In this document: in pieces, positions 52,440-61,040 of the stretch | Numbering within the stretch: the stretch's first letter is position 1 | Layout of the letters: the number at the start of each line of letters is the position of its first letter | NCBI GenBank assembly: GCA_963802575.1 | Contig: CAWDJF010000008.1 | Span: 186,001 to 250,000 of the forward strand | Reading direction: 5' to 3' | DNA: 64,000 bases | Source: DATFTE01 sp963802575 | GTDB lineage: Bacteria; Acidobacteriota; Terriglobia; Terriglobales; Acidobacteriaceae | Program-made: the position numbers and the translations under genes | The notes under the pieces: generated by a model | Told to the model about the DNA's origin: nothing | What the model saw: only the letters and a program-made list of their open reading frames with translations | Databases searched by the model: none

Positions 52440-54182
52440 ATGAACCAACGAGGAAACTGGACTTTTGTTCGCAGCAACCGCAGTGGGAAATACTTCGCAG
52501 CAGTATTGGCCTGTCTGGCCTTGCTGGCGGCCTGCGTCCCTGCCGTAAGTCAGGACAATTCGTCCGGCAATCCCCCGGCGCGCATTGCGCGGCTCAGTGT
52601 CGTAAAGGGCAATGTTTCTTTCTTGCGGGCGGGGCTGGATCAATGGGCCCAGGCTACGCTCAACTTTCCCGTAACGACCGGGGACCGTTTATACACGGAT
52701 AAGGATGGAAGGGTGGAACTTCAAGCCGGATTCTTCGCGGTGCGGATGTCTGCCTCTAGCGATGTCACCGTAACTAACCTGAATGATGAAACCATGCAAC
52801 TTGGACTGGAGGAAGGGACGTTGCGGATCAGCGTCTATGAATTGCCCTCCGGAAATGCTGTCGAAGTGGACACTCCTAACGGAGCGATTACGGTGCAGAG
52901 TCCCGGAAGATATCGCATTGATACCGACCCGGACGGTGACCGGACAATCGTCACGGTAAACCGAGGCAGCGTAGATATAACCGCAGAAGGTTTTTCGCAA
53001 AGTGTCACCGAGGGCCAAGCCTTCGAACTTAGGGGCCAGAATCCGCCGCGAGCGAGAATTGCTCCGATGCCTCCACCCGACGGCTTTGATGAGTGGAGTG
53101 ACGAGCGCGACCGGCGTCGAGAGTCTGCCACATCCGTGAAGTATGTGAGCCCTGGCACTCCGGGCTTTGACGATCTCGATGAATATGGACATTGGTCGGT
53201 CGTCGACGAATGGGGGCCGATCTGGTTTCCGCCGGTTGGGGTTGGCTGGGTACCCTACCGCTTCGGCCATTGGGCATGGATCGATCCCTGGGGATGGACC
53301 TGGATTGAAGACGAGCCGTGGGGCTTTTGCAGCTTCCACTATGGCCGATGGGTTCGAATCGGAATGACCTGGGGATGGTTGCCCGGGCCAATCGTCGCCG
53401 CGCCGGTGTACGCTCCGGCATTCGTTGCATTCCTGGGAGGTCCCGGCTTCTCGATTGGCGTTGGCATTGATCTGGTGGGCTGGTTTCCGCTGGGACCCGG
53501 AGAGCCCTTCTTTCCCTGGTATCACTACGGCCCGGAGTATCTACGCGTAGTGAACGTCACCAACATCCGGAACGTAACTACTATCACCAACATTACCAAT
53601 ATTACGAACATCCGCGACGTGCATTACGCTTACAAGACGGTCGCAACCACGGCGGTTCCCAAGAATGCTTTTAGCAGCGGGCAACCAGTTGCGCATCAGG
53701 CTGTCAAGCTCAGTCCTGAGCAGATTGCAAGGGTGCAGGTCACTCCACACCCGGCTGCGAACCCTACCATGCGTGCAGCCACGCCGGGCAAGCCTGTGGC
53801 CGCGCCGCCGGTACGTTCCCCGCGGCTTGTTGCCGGTAGCGGAGCGGCCGGGACGGGCCGGCCGGCTGAGAATGAGCCTCGGCAGCCCACCTCTACGAGA
53901 ACGCGCGAAGCGCCGTTGGGCCGAACCCCCGAAATCCCGTCACGGTCTGAGTCGCGGGGTTTGATCACCAGGATTCCGCCACCAGTGCAAAGGACACCGT
54001 TTGCCGATACACGACGAGCGATGATGGAGCATCCGGGAAGGCCGCTCGAACCGGGCCAAATCGAAGATCTGCGAGTCGGAAGACCGGTGGGCCCCATGCG
54101 GGATCGCGAGTTTCCTCCACACCCGGCGCCGGTCTCGCCCGAGCGGGCAGTACCGCCGCCGGTGCCCAAGCCCCATCACTGA
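52440..54182 (+). CDS. FecR-domain protein with DUF6600-like Trp/Pro-rich core
   Basis: A 580-residue exported protein. After a signal peptide (about residues 15-36) comes a FecR domain (about 45-190: RIARLSVVKGNVSFLRAGLD, GDRLYTDKDGRVELQAG, GAITVQSPGRYRID). A Tyr/Trp/Pro-rich DUF6600-like segment (about 240-360, with YGHWSVVDEWGPIWFPP and VPYRFGHWAWIDPWGW) follows, then a disordered Pro/Arg-rich tail. FecR domains usually sense or regulate at the envelope; no sigma gene is adjacent. Likely a wall or outer-membrane stress factor. Confidence 0.85.
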   Translation: MNQRGNWTFVRSNRSGKYFAAVLACLALLAACVPAVSQDNSSGNPPARIARLSVVKGNVSFLRAGLDQWAQATLNFPVTTGDRLYTDKDGRVELQAGFFAVRMSASSDVTVTNLNDETMQLGLEEGTLRISVYELPSGNAVEVDTPNGAITVQSPGRYRIDTDPDGDRTIVTVNRGSVDITAEGFSQSVTEGQAFELRGQNPPRARIAPMPPPDGFDEWSDERDRRRESATSVKYVSPGTPGFDDLDEYGHWSVVDEWGPIWFPPVGVGWVPYRFGHWAWIDPWGWTWIEDEPWGFCSFHYGRWVRIGMTWGWLPGPIVAAPVYAPAFVAFLGGPGFSIGVGIDLVGWFPLGPGEPFFPWYHYGPEYLRVVNVTNIRNVTTITNITNITNIRDVHYAYKTVATTAVPKNAFSSGQPVAHQAVKLSPEQIARVQVTPHPAANPTMRAATPGKPVAAPPVRSPRLVAGSGAAGTGRPAENEPRQPTSTRTREAPLGRTPEIPSRSESRGLITRIPPPVQRTPFADTRRAMMEHPGRPLEPGQIEDLRVGRPVGPMRDREFPPHPAPVSPERAVPPPVPKPHH

Positions 54183-54198
54183 GGAAACGTCCACGTCG

Positions 54199-54765
54199 AT
54201 GCCAGTGAATGCTCAGCTTTCACGGAAACAGGATGGAGGCCGCGAAATTGAGAGTCTTTTGGCCATGAATAAACGAACTGAAAAAACCGAGAGAATATCG
54301 CAAGGCTGGAGGTGCAGCTGTTGCGGCGACCTCATCACGAGCATTGAGGATGGATGGGTCGAATGGCTTGCGAGCGAAGATGAGCGTGGTGCGCGGCTGA
54401 AGGGTCTAAGGATGGTTCATCGTTTATCGCGTTCCCCTGGGTCGGCCGGGCCTGGCTGCCGATACGACAGCCGCCAGGAGTTCCGCAATGATCGGAGCAT
54501 TGTGGAAGGCTTATCGCTCGAACGATTTGTGGGATCGGATGGTTTGATGCTCCTCTTCTCTTTTCTAGCCTCGAGTGAAATGCCCCGCGGAGATGTACTC
54601 GAACTCGCAAAGCGCGTGCAGATTCCAGGATACGAACAGGCTCGTGAACTCTTCCCGGAAGCAATTGGCATGGGAGTATTCTCGCCTACAATCGGCGAGG
54701 GGTACTACATGCAGTGCGAGATTCGGGAGCTGTTGGGTTGGGCCAGCCGCGAAACCAACTCTTAG
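54199..54765 (+). CDS. Unrecognised protein with one CxxC pair
   Basis: A 188-residue soluble protein. A CSCCGDL knuckle lies near residue 38, followed by WVEWLASEDERGARLKGLRM and a helical C-terminal half (ELAKRVQIPGYEQARELFPE). I cannot assign a family. A later ATG at 54265 is possible. It lies between the FecR and dnaK genes; the shared promoter-like element sits downstream of it, so it is probably not in the dnaK transcript. Confidence 0.6.
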   Translation: MPVNAQLSRKQDGGREIESLLAMNKRTEKTERISQGWRCSCCGDLITSIEDGWVEWLASEDERGARLKGLRMVHRLSRSPGSAGPGCRYDSRQEFRNDRSIVEGLSLERFVGSDGLMLLFSFLASSEMPRGDVLELAKRVQIPGYEQARELFPEAIGMGVFSPTIGEGYYMQCEIRELLGWASRETNS

Positions 54766-54851
54766 GTAAGACTTTTGTCGTATCAATTCCTCCTGCCTGA
54801 AGGGAATCGTCCAGTAAGCGTAATCGTCGAATTTTCATTCGTTCTACTGAT

Positions 54852-54886
54852 GAATTGTTCTGAGGGCCGCGGACCGTTAGCCTCGG
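54852..54886 (+). promoter_or_regulatory. Upstream element of dnaK shared with the FecR gene
   Basis: GAATTGTTCTGAGGGCCGCG then GACCGTTAGCCTCGGC, 64-98 bp before the dnaK start. See 52380. Confidence 0.5.
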
Positions 54887-54949
54887 CAATGGACGACGGC
54901 AACAGATCGAGTCCCTATTTCCGCAGGCTAATCTCGGGAGGTTACTAAC

Positions 54950-56884
54950 GTGAGCAAAACGATTGGCATTGATCTTGGTACTACGAATTCGGTGGTGGCA
55001 GTCATGGAGGGCGGTGAACCCAAAGTCATTGCCAATGAGGAAGGCGGGCGCACGACTCCGTCGGTGGTGGCGTTTACCAAGACCGGCGAGAGGCTGGTGG
55101 GCCAAGTGGCCAAGCGCCAGGCAATCACCAATCCCGAGAACACGATTTTCTCGGTCAAGCGTTTCATGGGACGGCGCTACGACGAAGTGAAAGAAGAGCT
55201 GAAGATGGTGCCGTACAAAGTGGAGCCCGATGGCGACCACGTGGTGATCGTGGCCCAGGGCAAGAAGTATACGCCACAGCAGATCTCGGCCATGATTCTG
55301 CAGAAGTTGAAGAAGGCGGCCGAGGATTATTTGGGACAACCGGTGCAGGATGCGGTAATCACGGTTCCGGCGTATTTCAACGACGCCCAACGCCAAGCCA
55401 CCAAAGATGCCGGGAAGATCGCTGGGCTCGAGGTAAAACGCATCATCAATGAGCCGACGGCAGCCGCGCTCGCTTATGGTCTCGACAAGAAGAAAGACGA
55501 AACGATTGCAGTCTACGATTTTGGCGGCGGGACTTTCGATATTTCGATCCTGCGAGTTGGGGATGGCTTGATCGAAGTGGAAGCCACGAACGGCGATACC
55601 CACCTCGGGGGTGACAACCTGGACCAGCGCATCGTTGACTGGCTAATCGACGAATTCAAGAAAAACGAAGGTCTCGATCTGCGTGGCAGAGGCAACGAGA
55701 TGGCGCTGCAGCGTCTTCGCGACGCGGCAGAGCGAGCCAAGATCGAGCTTTCCACCACGATGGAAACCGAGATCAATCTGCCATTCATTACTGCAGATGC
55801 CAGCGGCCCGAAGCATCTCGTAATAAAACTCACGCGGGCGAAACTCGAGGCCATGGTTGAAGAACTCATCCAGCGCTCCGTGCCGCCAAGCAAGCAATGC
55901 ATGAAGGACGCTGGCGTAGATGCCAGCAAGATCGACGAAGTAGTGCTGGTTGGCGGACAGACTCGCATGCCGCGTATTCAGCAACTGGTCAAGGAGCTCT
56001 TCGGGAAAGAAGGCAACAAGGGAGTGAACCCGGATGAAGTAGTCGCAGTGGGCGCAGCGATCCAAGGCGGCGTGCTAGGCGGCGAGGTAAAAGATTTGCT
56101 GCTGCTGGATGTGACCCCGCTGACGCTGTCGATCGAAACACAGGGCGGGGTGGCGACGCCGATGATTCCGCGGAACACGACCATTCCGACCCGCAAGACT
56201 GAGACGTTCTCGACTGCAGCCGACAGCCAAACTGCGGTTGATGTTCACGTGCTGCAAGGGGAGCGTCCGATGGCGAACCAGAACCGCACATTGGGCAAGT
56301 TCCAGCTCGCTGGCATTCCTCCGGCGCCACGCGGCGTTCCGCAGATCGAAGTTACGTTCGACATCGATGCCAACGGCATCCTGAACGTGACCGCGAAAGA
56401 CCTGGCGACGGGAAAGGATCAGACCATCAAAATTACATCGTCTTCCGGCCTATCGAAAGAAGAAGTCGAGCGCATGGCCAAGGAGGCAGAGGCTCATTCG
56501 GCCGAGGACAAGTCGCGGCGTGAGCAGATGGAATCGAAGAACCAGCTGGACTCATTGGTCTACAGCGTCGAAAAAATGCTGCGAGAAAATGGCGGCAAAA
56601 TCTCTGGCTCGGAACGCGGCGATGTCGAGAACGCGATTGCCGATGCGAAGAAGGCCTTGGAGTCGAATGACAAGGCGAGCATGGACAATGCTCGCGAGCG
56701 TCTGACGCAGGCCTCGCACAAGCTGGCGGAACAAATGTACCGGTCTACGTCCACGCAGTCACGAGGATCGTCGGGGGATGGAGGCGCGGCGGGTACGGGC
56801 GCGGCTTCGTCATCGGGCGGGCAAAGCAAGAAGGATGAAGGTGTGGTCGATGCGGAATATGTAGATGTGGATACGAATCGCTGA
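54950..56884 (+). CDS. dnaK: Hsp70 chaperone DnaK
   Basis: A 644-residue Hsp70. ATPase signatures are IGIDLGTTNSVVAVMEGG, VYDFGGGTFDISIL and VLVGGQTRMPRIQQLVKE; the linker is DLLLLDVTPLTLSIE; the tail is Gly/Ser-rich ending EYVDVDTNR. GTG 54950 with GGGAGG upstream is the start. GrpE and DnaJ genes are absent here, so this may be a second, stress-specific DnaK. It heads a run with two small metal-domain-like genes. Confidence 0.97.
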   Translation: MSKTIGIDLGTTNSVVAVMEGGEPKVIANEEGGRTTPSVVAFTKTGERLVGQVAKRQAITNPENTIFSVKRFMGRRYDEVKEELKMVPYKVEPDGDHVVIVAQGKKYTPQQISAMILQKLKKAAEDYLGQPVQDAVITVPAYFNDAQRQATKDAGKIAGLEVKRIINEPTAAALAYGLDKKKDETIAVYDFGGGTFDISILRVGDGLIEVEATNGDTHLGGDNLDQRIVDWLIDEFKKNEGLDLRGRGNEMALQRLRDAAERAKIELSTTMETEINLPFITADASGPKHLVIKLTRAKLEAMVEELIQRSVPPSKQCMKDAGVDASKIDEVVLVGGQTRMPRIQQLVKELFGKEGNKGVNPDEVVAVGAAIQGGVLGGEVKDLLLLDVTPLTLSIETQGGVATPMIPRNTTIPTRKTETFSTAADSQTAVDVHVLQGERPMANQNRTLGKFQLAGIPPAPRGVPQIEVTFDIDANGILNVTAKDLATGKDQTIKITSSSGLSKEEVERMAKEAEAHSAEDKSRREQMESKNQLDSLVYSVEKMLRENGGKISGSERGDVENAIADAKKALESNDKASMDNARERLTQASHKLAEQMYRSTSTQSRGSSGDGGAAGTGAASSSGGQSKKDEGVVDAEYVDVDTNR

Positions 56885-56901
56885 GCGTTCAGCAATCGTT
56901 T

Positions 56902-57150
56902 ATGCCTAGGACGGCAGGTATGACCGTGTTGGACATTGCGTTCCGCTACAGAGCGGCTGTGGGCCCGCGGCAGCTGCGGGCTATGGTCGATGTCCGAGAG
57001 GTGCACGGTATTCACCGATTGAGCCTTGACGAGATCGGTCACACAATCCTGGTGGAGTATGACGCGTCTCACTTGGTCCGCGAAGATGTGTGCGCGCTAC
57101 TTCGAAGTGCGGGCTTGGATACCGACGGAGTGGCCGAAAGGAGCTTCTGA
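56902..57150 (+). CDS. Small HMA-like fold protein lacking metal cysteines
   Basis: An 82-residue protein with a beta-alpha-beta pattern like heavy-metal-associated domains (TVLDIAFRYRAAVGPRQLRA, then HTILVEYDASHLVREDVCAL), but without the CxxC metal motif. Function unknown. It lies 17 bp after dnaK and its TGA overlaps the next ATG, so it is probably in the dnaK operon. Confidence 0.6.
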   Translation: MPRTAGMTVLDIAFRYRAAVGPRQLRAMVDVREVHGIHRLSLDEIGHTILVEYDASHLVREDVCALLRSAGLDTDGVAERSF

Positions 57151-57419
57151 TGCTGGTCGAAGTATGCGCTCATATCGAAGCAGTCACCGAGGTCAAACCG
57201 CCCAGGGTTCGCGTCTGCGAGTTGTGCGTACAGACCGGGTCGCCATGGGTACACCTGCGAACTTGCCAGGAGTGTGGCGTCACACTTTGTTGTGATTCCT
57301 CGCCCAACCGCCACGCGACCAAACACGCTCATGCGAGCGGACATCCGGTCATCGCCTCCGCGGAACCGGGGGAGCGTTGGCTCTATTGCTACCCGGATGA
57401 CGCGTTCGCACAGTACTAG
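57150..57419 (+). CDS. UBP-type zinc finger protein
   Basis: An 89-residue protein with the zf-UBP pattern: CELCVQTG, CQECGVTLCCDSSPNRHATK and HAHASGHPVIASAEPGERW. Bacterial UBP-finger proteins bind zinc and perhaps peptide C-termini; function is unknown. Start overlaps the upstream stop codon by one base (TGATG), implying coupled translation. The convergent flavoprotein gene ends 13 bp later. Confidence 0.85.
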   Translation: MLVEVCAHIEAVTEVKPPRVRVCELCVQTGSPWVHLRTCQECGVTLCCDSSPNRHATKHAHASGHPVIASAEPGERWLYCYPDDAFAQY

Positions 57420-57431
57420 CCGGCTGAGCAG

Positions 57432-58691
57432 CTACCCATTCATCAGGTAGCGATGGACGAACGTCACTGCCATTGCTCCCTCGCCAACCGCTGATGCGCA
57501 ACGTTTGACTGAGCCGTGGCGCACATCACCAGCTGCGAATACTCCCGGAATGTTGGTTTCCGGGTAATAAGGATCCCGATCGAGCGTCCAGTTGTCAGGA
57601 CGCCGTCCGTTTTTTAGCAGGTCCGGCCCGGTGACCAGATAGCCGCCGTCATCACGAACGATGCCGACTTCCTCCGCCCACTGAGTATGAGGAACGCCGC
57701 CGAGGCAAAGAAACAGCCAATTGGTTTTTGCATCCGATTGCTCGCCCGTTTCTTTGTTTCGTAGAGTGATCGATTGCAGAGAAGAATCGCCATGGAGAGC
57801 GACCACCTCGGTGAGCAACAGCACCTCAACTTTGGGCGATGATTGAATCCGATCAATCAGATACTGAGACACAGACTTCTTCAGCGAGCTGTCGCGCACG
57901 ACCATGGTCGCTTTTCCGGCGTAGCGGGAGAAGTGCATGGCGGCCTGCGCCGCTGAGTTGCCGCCCCCGACAATGAAAACGTGATCTGTTGCGAGGCAGA
58001 GCGACGCCTCGCTCGCGCCTGCACCGTAGTAAACGCCGGCGCCGCGGAAACGATCTTCATTAGGAAGATTGAGTTTGCGGTACTCGACGCCGGTCGCGCA
58101 AATTGAAGCTCGCGCAATAATCTTGGTTCCGTCTTCCAGGTAGCCGATTCCTCTTCCTGGCTTGAACTCGCCGCGGACGCCTTCCCGAAGCAATAGAATC
58201 TCCGCACCAAACTGACAGGCCTGTTCCCGTGCGCGCAGAGCAAGGTCGGCGCCGCTGATGCCACCCGGAAAGCCGAGATAGTTCTCGATCTTCGGACTCG
58301 TGCTCGCTTGTCCTCCGACCGCAAAGCGTTCAACCACAACTGTCTTCAGCCCCTCTGAAGCGCCGTAAACGGCGGCGCTAAGACCGGCGGGCCCCGCTCC
58401 ATATATCGCCAAATCGTACTCTGATCGCGAGGGATTGAGGAACAATCCCAGCTTCTCGCTGATCTGCCGAACCGTTGGGCACTCGAGCCGGGTACCGTCG
58501 AAAAAGACGCAGAGCGGCAATCGTTTTGCATCGTACTCGCCGGCGTACGCTCGTAATGCGTCCGGCTGGTCGGGGCTGACCTCAATCCATTGGAACGGTA
58601 CGTCGCAACGATGTAGAAAATCGCGGATTGCGAATGCCTCTGCAGATCCGCGAGTTCCAAACACCAAGACCTTGGAATCCGATTGGTTCAC
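57432..58691 (-). CDS. TrxR-like flavoprotein with an N-terminal glutaredoxin-like domain and no CxxC
   Basis: A 419-residue oxidoreductase. Residues about 1-85 form a thioredoxin/glutaredoxin-like fold (KVLVFGTRGSAEAFAIRDFL) without a redox CxxC. The TrxR-like part has FAD motif YGAGPAGLSAAVYGAS, NADPH motif VGGGNSAAQAAMHFS, and the C-terminal FAD site GVFAAGDVRHGSVKR. The position of the TrxR CATC centre reads YYGAGASEASLC, so it cannot reduce thioredoxin in the usual way. It may pass electrons to another acceptor. Confidence 0.85.
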   Translation of the reverse strand: MNQSDSKVLVFGTRGSAEAFAIRDFLHRCDVPFQWIEVSPDQPDALRAYAGEYDAKRLPLCVFFDGTRLECPTVRQISEKLGLFLNPSRSEYDLAIYGAGPAGLSAAVYGASEGLKTVVVERFAVGGQASTSPKIENYLGFPGGISGADLALRAREQACQFGAEILLLREGVRGEFKPGRGIGYLEDGTKIIARASICATGVEYRKLNLPNEDRFRGAGVYYGAGASEASLCLATDHVFIVGGGNSAAQAAMHFSRYAGKATMVVRDSSLKKSVSQYLIDRIQSSPKVEVLLLTEVVALHGDSSLQSITLRNKETGEQSDAKTNWLFLCLGGVPHTQWAEEVGIVRDDGGYLVTGPDLLKNGRRPDNWTLDRDPYYPETNIPGVFAAGDVRHGSVKRCASAVGEGAMAVTFVHRYLMNG

Positions 58692-58813
58692 GGCTCGTTC
58701 TCGCTGTGGGCGTTTAGATTTGCGCGCTTCGCTCGTTCTTCAATTTTGCCTGCTAACAAATGCTGGCCGCCCATACCTTGAGCAGCCAGCATCTTTTCGC
58801 AATTCTGTTCCAA

Positions 58814-59476
58814 TCACGCTGCCTTTGGCGTAGTTTGTCCAGCGGTCTGTGACTTAGCCGGCTGAGACTCAGACTTAGACTGAGATGCGCCCGTTTCAAT
58901 GGGTATCTGACGGGCATTGCTCTGCGGTTGCGGAGCTGGAACACTGATTTTCAGAACTCCGTTCTGGAATTCGGCGCGCGCCTGGTCAGTCTTAGCGCCC
59001 TCCGGCAAAGCAATCGCCCGATAGAAATGTCCATAACGGCGTTCCGTTCTTTGAATGCCACCTTCGTTCTCCTCCTGTACGAACTGTCGTTCGCCCTGGA
59101 TGACGACGGCATCATCCGTGATCTCGACGGTGACATCCTCGTTTGACAGGCCCGGCAGTTCAGCTGACACGACAAAGTTACCGTCTCGGTATCCCACTTC
59201 GACCGGCGGTATCCACAGAGGGCTGGCACCATCGGTCCGGCTCATGGAATTCGGCCCTGGTTGAGCGAACGCCCGGTTTATTTCTTGCTGCAGCCTTCTC
59301 AGTACGGCAAAGGGAGAGTCGTCGAAAAAACCAAGGGGATCAAGCAACAGGGACGGAACTGAAGGGAGCATATTTTGTCGCGCCAGAGAGGTCTGTTGGC
59401 TGTTCCGCTCTGACCGCGAAGTTGTCTGCGAAGAGGATGGTTGCTTAGTTTGTTCTGCTGTTTGTGCTGACATCAT
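58814..59476 (-). CDS. Hsp20/alpha-crystallin small heat-shock protein
   Basis: A 220-residue chaperone. The alpha-crystallin domain covers about 95-190 (VGYRDGNFVVSAELPGLSNE, VTVEITDDAVVIQGER, FYRAIALPEGAKTDQAR, GVLKISVPAP). Disordered Gln/Ser-rich ends flank it. It prevents aggregation and hands clients to DnaK, whose gene is near. ATG 59476 (MMSAQ) has GGAGGCAG upstream. Confidence 0.94.
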   Translation of the reverse strand: MMSAQTAEQTKQPSSSQTTSRSERNSQQTSLARQNMLPSVPSLLLDPLGFFDDSPFAVLRRLQQEINRAFAQPGPNSMSRTDGASPLWIPPVEVGYRDGNFVVSAELPGLSNEDVTVEITDDAVVIQGERQFVQEENEGGIQRTERRYGHFYRAIALPEGAKTDQARAEFQNGVLKISVPAPQPQSNARQIPIETGASQSKSESQPAKSQTAGQTTPKAA

Positions 59477-59525
59477 CTGCCTCCATATATGGCGATTCTT
59501 AATCGCCGGCTAGAATTGCGTGCGC

Positions 59526-60188
59526 TCAACTCCGCACGAAGCCTGACCGCTCGACTGGTCGTTTCTCGTGTTTGTCATTGCGCCGGTGAGATTGCGGCAA
59601 TTTACGCAGGCGGGCAACTCCCTGCGCAAACATGATTGAGGACCAACCTCGCAGAATCATTGAAGTGCCGACGGAGAAGCCAAAGACCCATAGCCCCAGC
59701 CGAGGTGAATTCGTCCAGAAGACCGCGGCGAGGAGGAGTGAAACGATTCCTTCGAACGCCGCCCAAATCCAGGCGGGGAATTTGAACCAGAAAGCGGAAA
59801 TTGTTCGAACCAGTCCAACAACAGTGAAGTACGATGCGAACAAAAGCATCCACGCGGTTCCACCTGCCGATGGATGCGTTGCAACGAGCAGGCCGATTGG
59901 AACGCCCGCAACGAAGGGCATCAGGTGCAGAAGAAATCCACCCCAGCTGCGTTTGTGAAAGGCATGAACGGCCTCCATTAGCCCACTAACGACAAGGAGC
60001 CAGCCGAAGAGCATCGGCGAGGCCCCGGTCGAATCGGCGGCCCTGAGGGTGCCCAGAGCAACTGTTCCCAATAGGATCAGCGCGATGCCCAGCCGCATGG
60101 ACCAGACTTCTCTGCGACGGAATCGTTCCATCTCGGCGGCCTCTGTCCATTCATCGGAGGCCCTTGCTTGCTCTCGATGTTCGATCAC
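59526..60188 (-). CDS. HdeD/DUF308-family membrane protein
   Basis: A 220-residue protein with six transmembrane segments in two DUF308 triplets: LRLGIALILLGTVALGT-like, then GWLLVVSGLMEAVHAFHKRS and WIWAAFEGIVSLLLAAVFWT. E. coli HdeD is an acid-resistance membrane protein. Basic N- and C-termini are longer than usual. It lies 49 bp upstream of the hsp20 gene and may be co-transcribed. Confidence 0.87.
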   Translation of the reverse strand: MIEHREQARASDEWTEAAEMERFRRREVWSMRLGIALILLGTVALGTLRAADSTGASPMLFGWLLVVSGLMEAVHAFHKRSWGGFLLHLMPFVAGVPIGLLVATHPSAGGTAWMLLFASYFTVVGLVRTISAFWFKFPAWIWAAFEGIVSLLLAAVFWTNSPRLGLWVFGFSVGTSMILRGWSSIMFAQGVARLRKLPQSHRRNDKHEKRPVERSGFVRS

Positions 60189-60433
60189 ACGAATTCTCCG
60201 CTTTCACTCTCTGGACGTAGATTGATCAACGTTCTGGCGAGCCTTAGACGATGCTAGCGATGGGAGATGCGAGCGGCAATTGCTAAGGAGGCGGAAGTGC
60301 TGGTCAGAAATGAGGGCTAAACGAGAGTCCGTCTAGCGTTGCAAAGGACTATAAGACTTAAGACGTAGGCAACCGCAGTTCGGACAGGACTCTTGTGAGC
60401 TGCGTTGGACGTGCCCTGACCGGGCATCACACC

Positions 60434-60730
60434 TCAAGCCGTGTTTCGCGTTTGGTGGCGAAACACGTAAAGGTACTTATCGTCGGAACTGGTGGCCAAG
60501 GGCACGTTGTTTTTCTGAGCGGCACGGTGCACAGCCGCTCGCAGATCTGCCTTCTTTACTCCAACCTTCAAGAACTCAACTTTCAGCGCGGTGTACTGGT
60601 CGAGTTTTTCCAGGTCGCTCAGGATCTGCGAAACCAACTTGTAATGCTTACCCATTCGCCGGTTGGCTGCCGCGGCCAGAGGAATGGCCGCAAAATGAAG
60701 TCGTGGAGAGCGATTCTTCTTGTCTTTCAC
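60434..60730 (-). CDS. Small basic protein of unknown function
   Basis: A 98-residue protein with a Lys/Arg-rich start (MKDKKNRSPRLHFAAIPLAA) and a helix-strand pattern ending SSDDKYLYVFRHQ. AAGGAG precedes the GTG start. No family recognised. Its upstream region is shared with the divergent histidine kinase gene. Confidence 0.5.
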   Translation of the reverse strand: MKDKKNRSPRLHFAAIPLAAAANRRMGKHYKLVSQILSDLEKLDQYTALKVEFLKVGVKKADLRAAVHRAAQKNNVPLATSSDDKYLYVFRHQTRNTA

Positions 60731-61040
60731 ACGCGCTCCTTATTACATTCACTGCGAACTGCAGCGTCGCATACCGTACTAAGACGAACTGCAAATGAAC
60801 ATATTATCGCATTTGCATTTTGTGGTACGTATCGCAGCGTATTGTACTAGAGTGGAATGAATTGCTAGCGTAAAGGTATCCCTAAACACACGCTAACACG
60901 CCGTCCTTGAACTGGGGTCCGTTGCTGAAAACGTAGCTGAACATCCACGATGTACGGTGGACGTTTGGGGCCGCTCGCGCCTCCCTGTTGCGCTCGTAGC
61001 TCGATTGCTCGTAGCTCGAATCGATCGCTGGAGAACTGCA

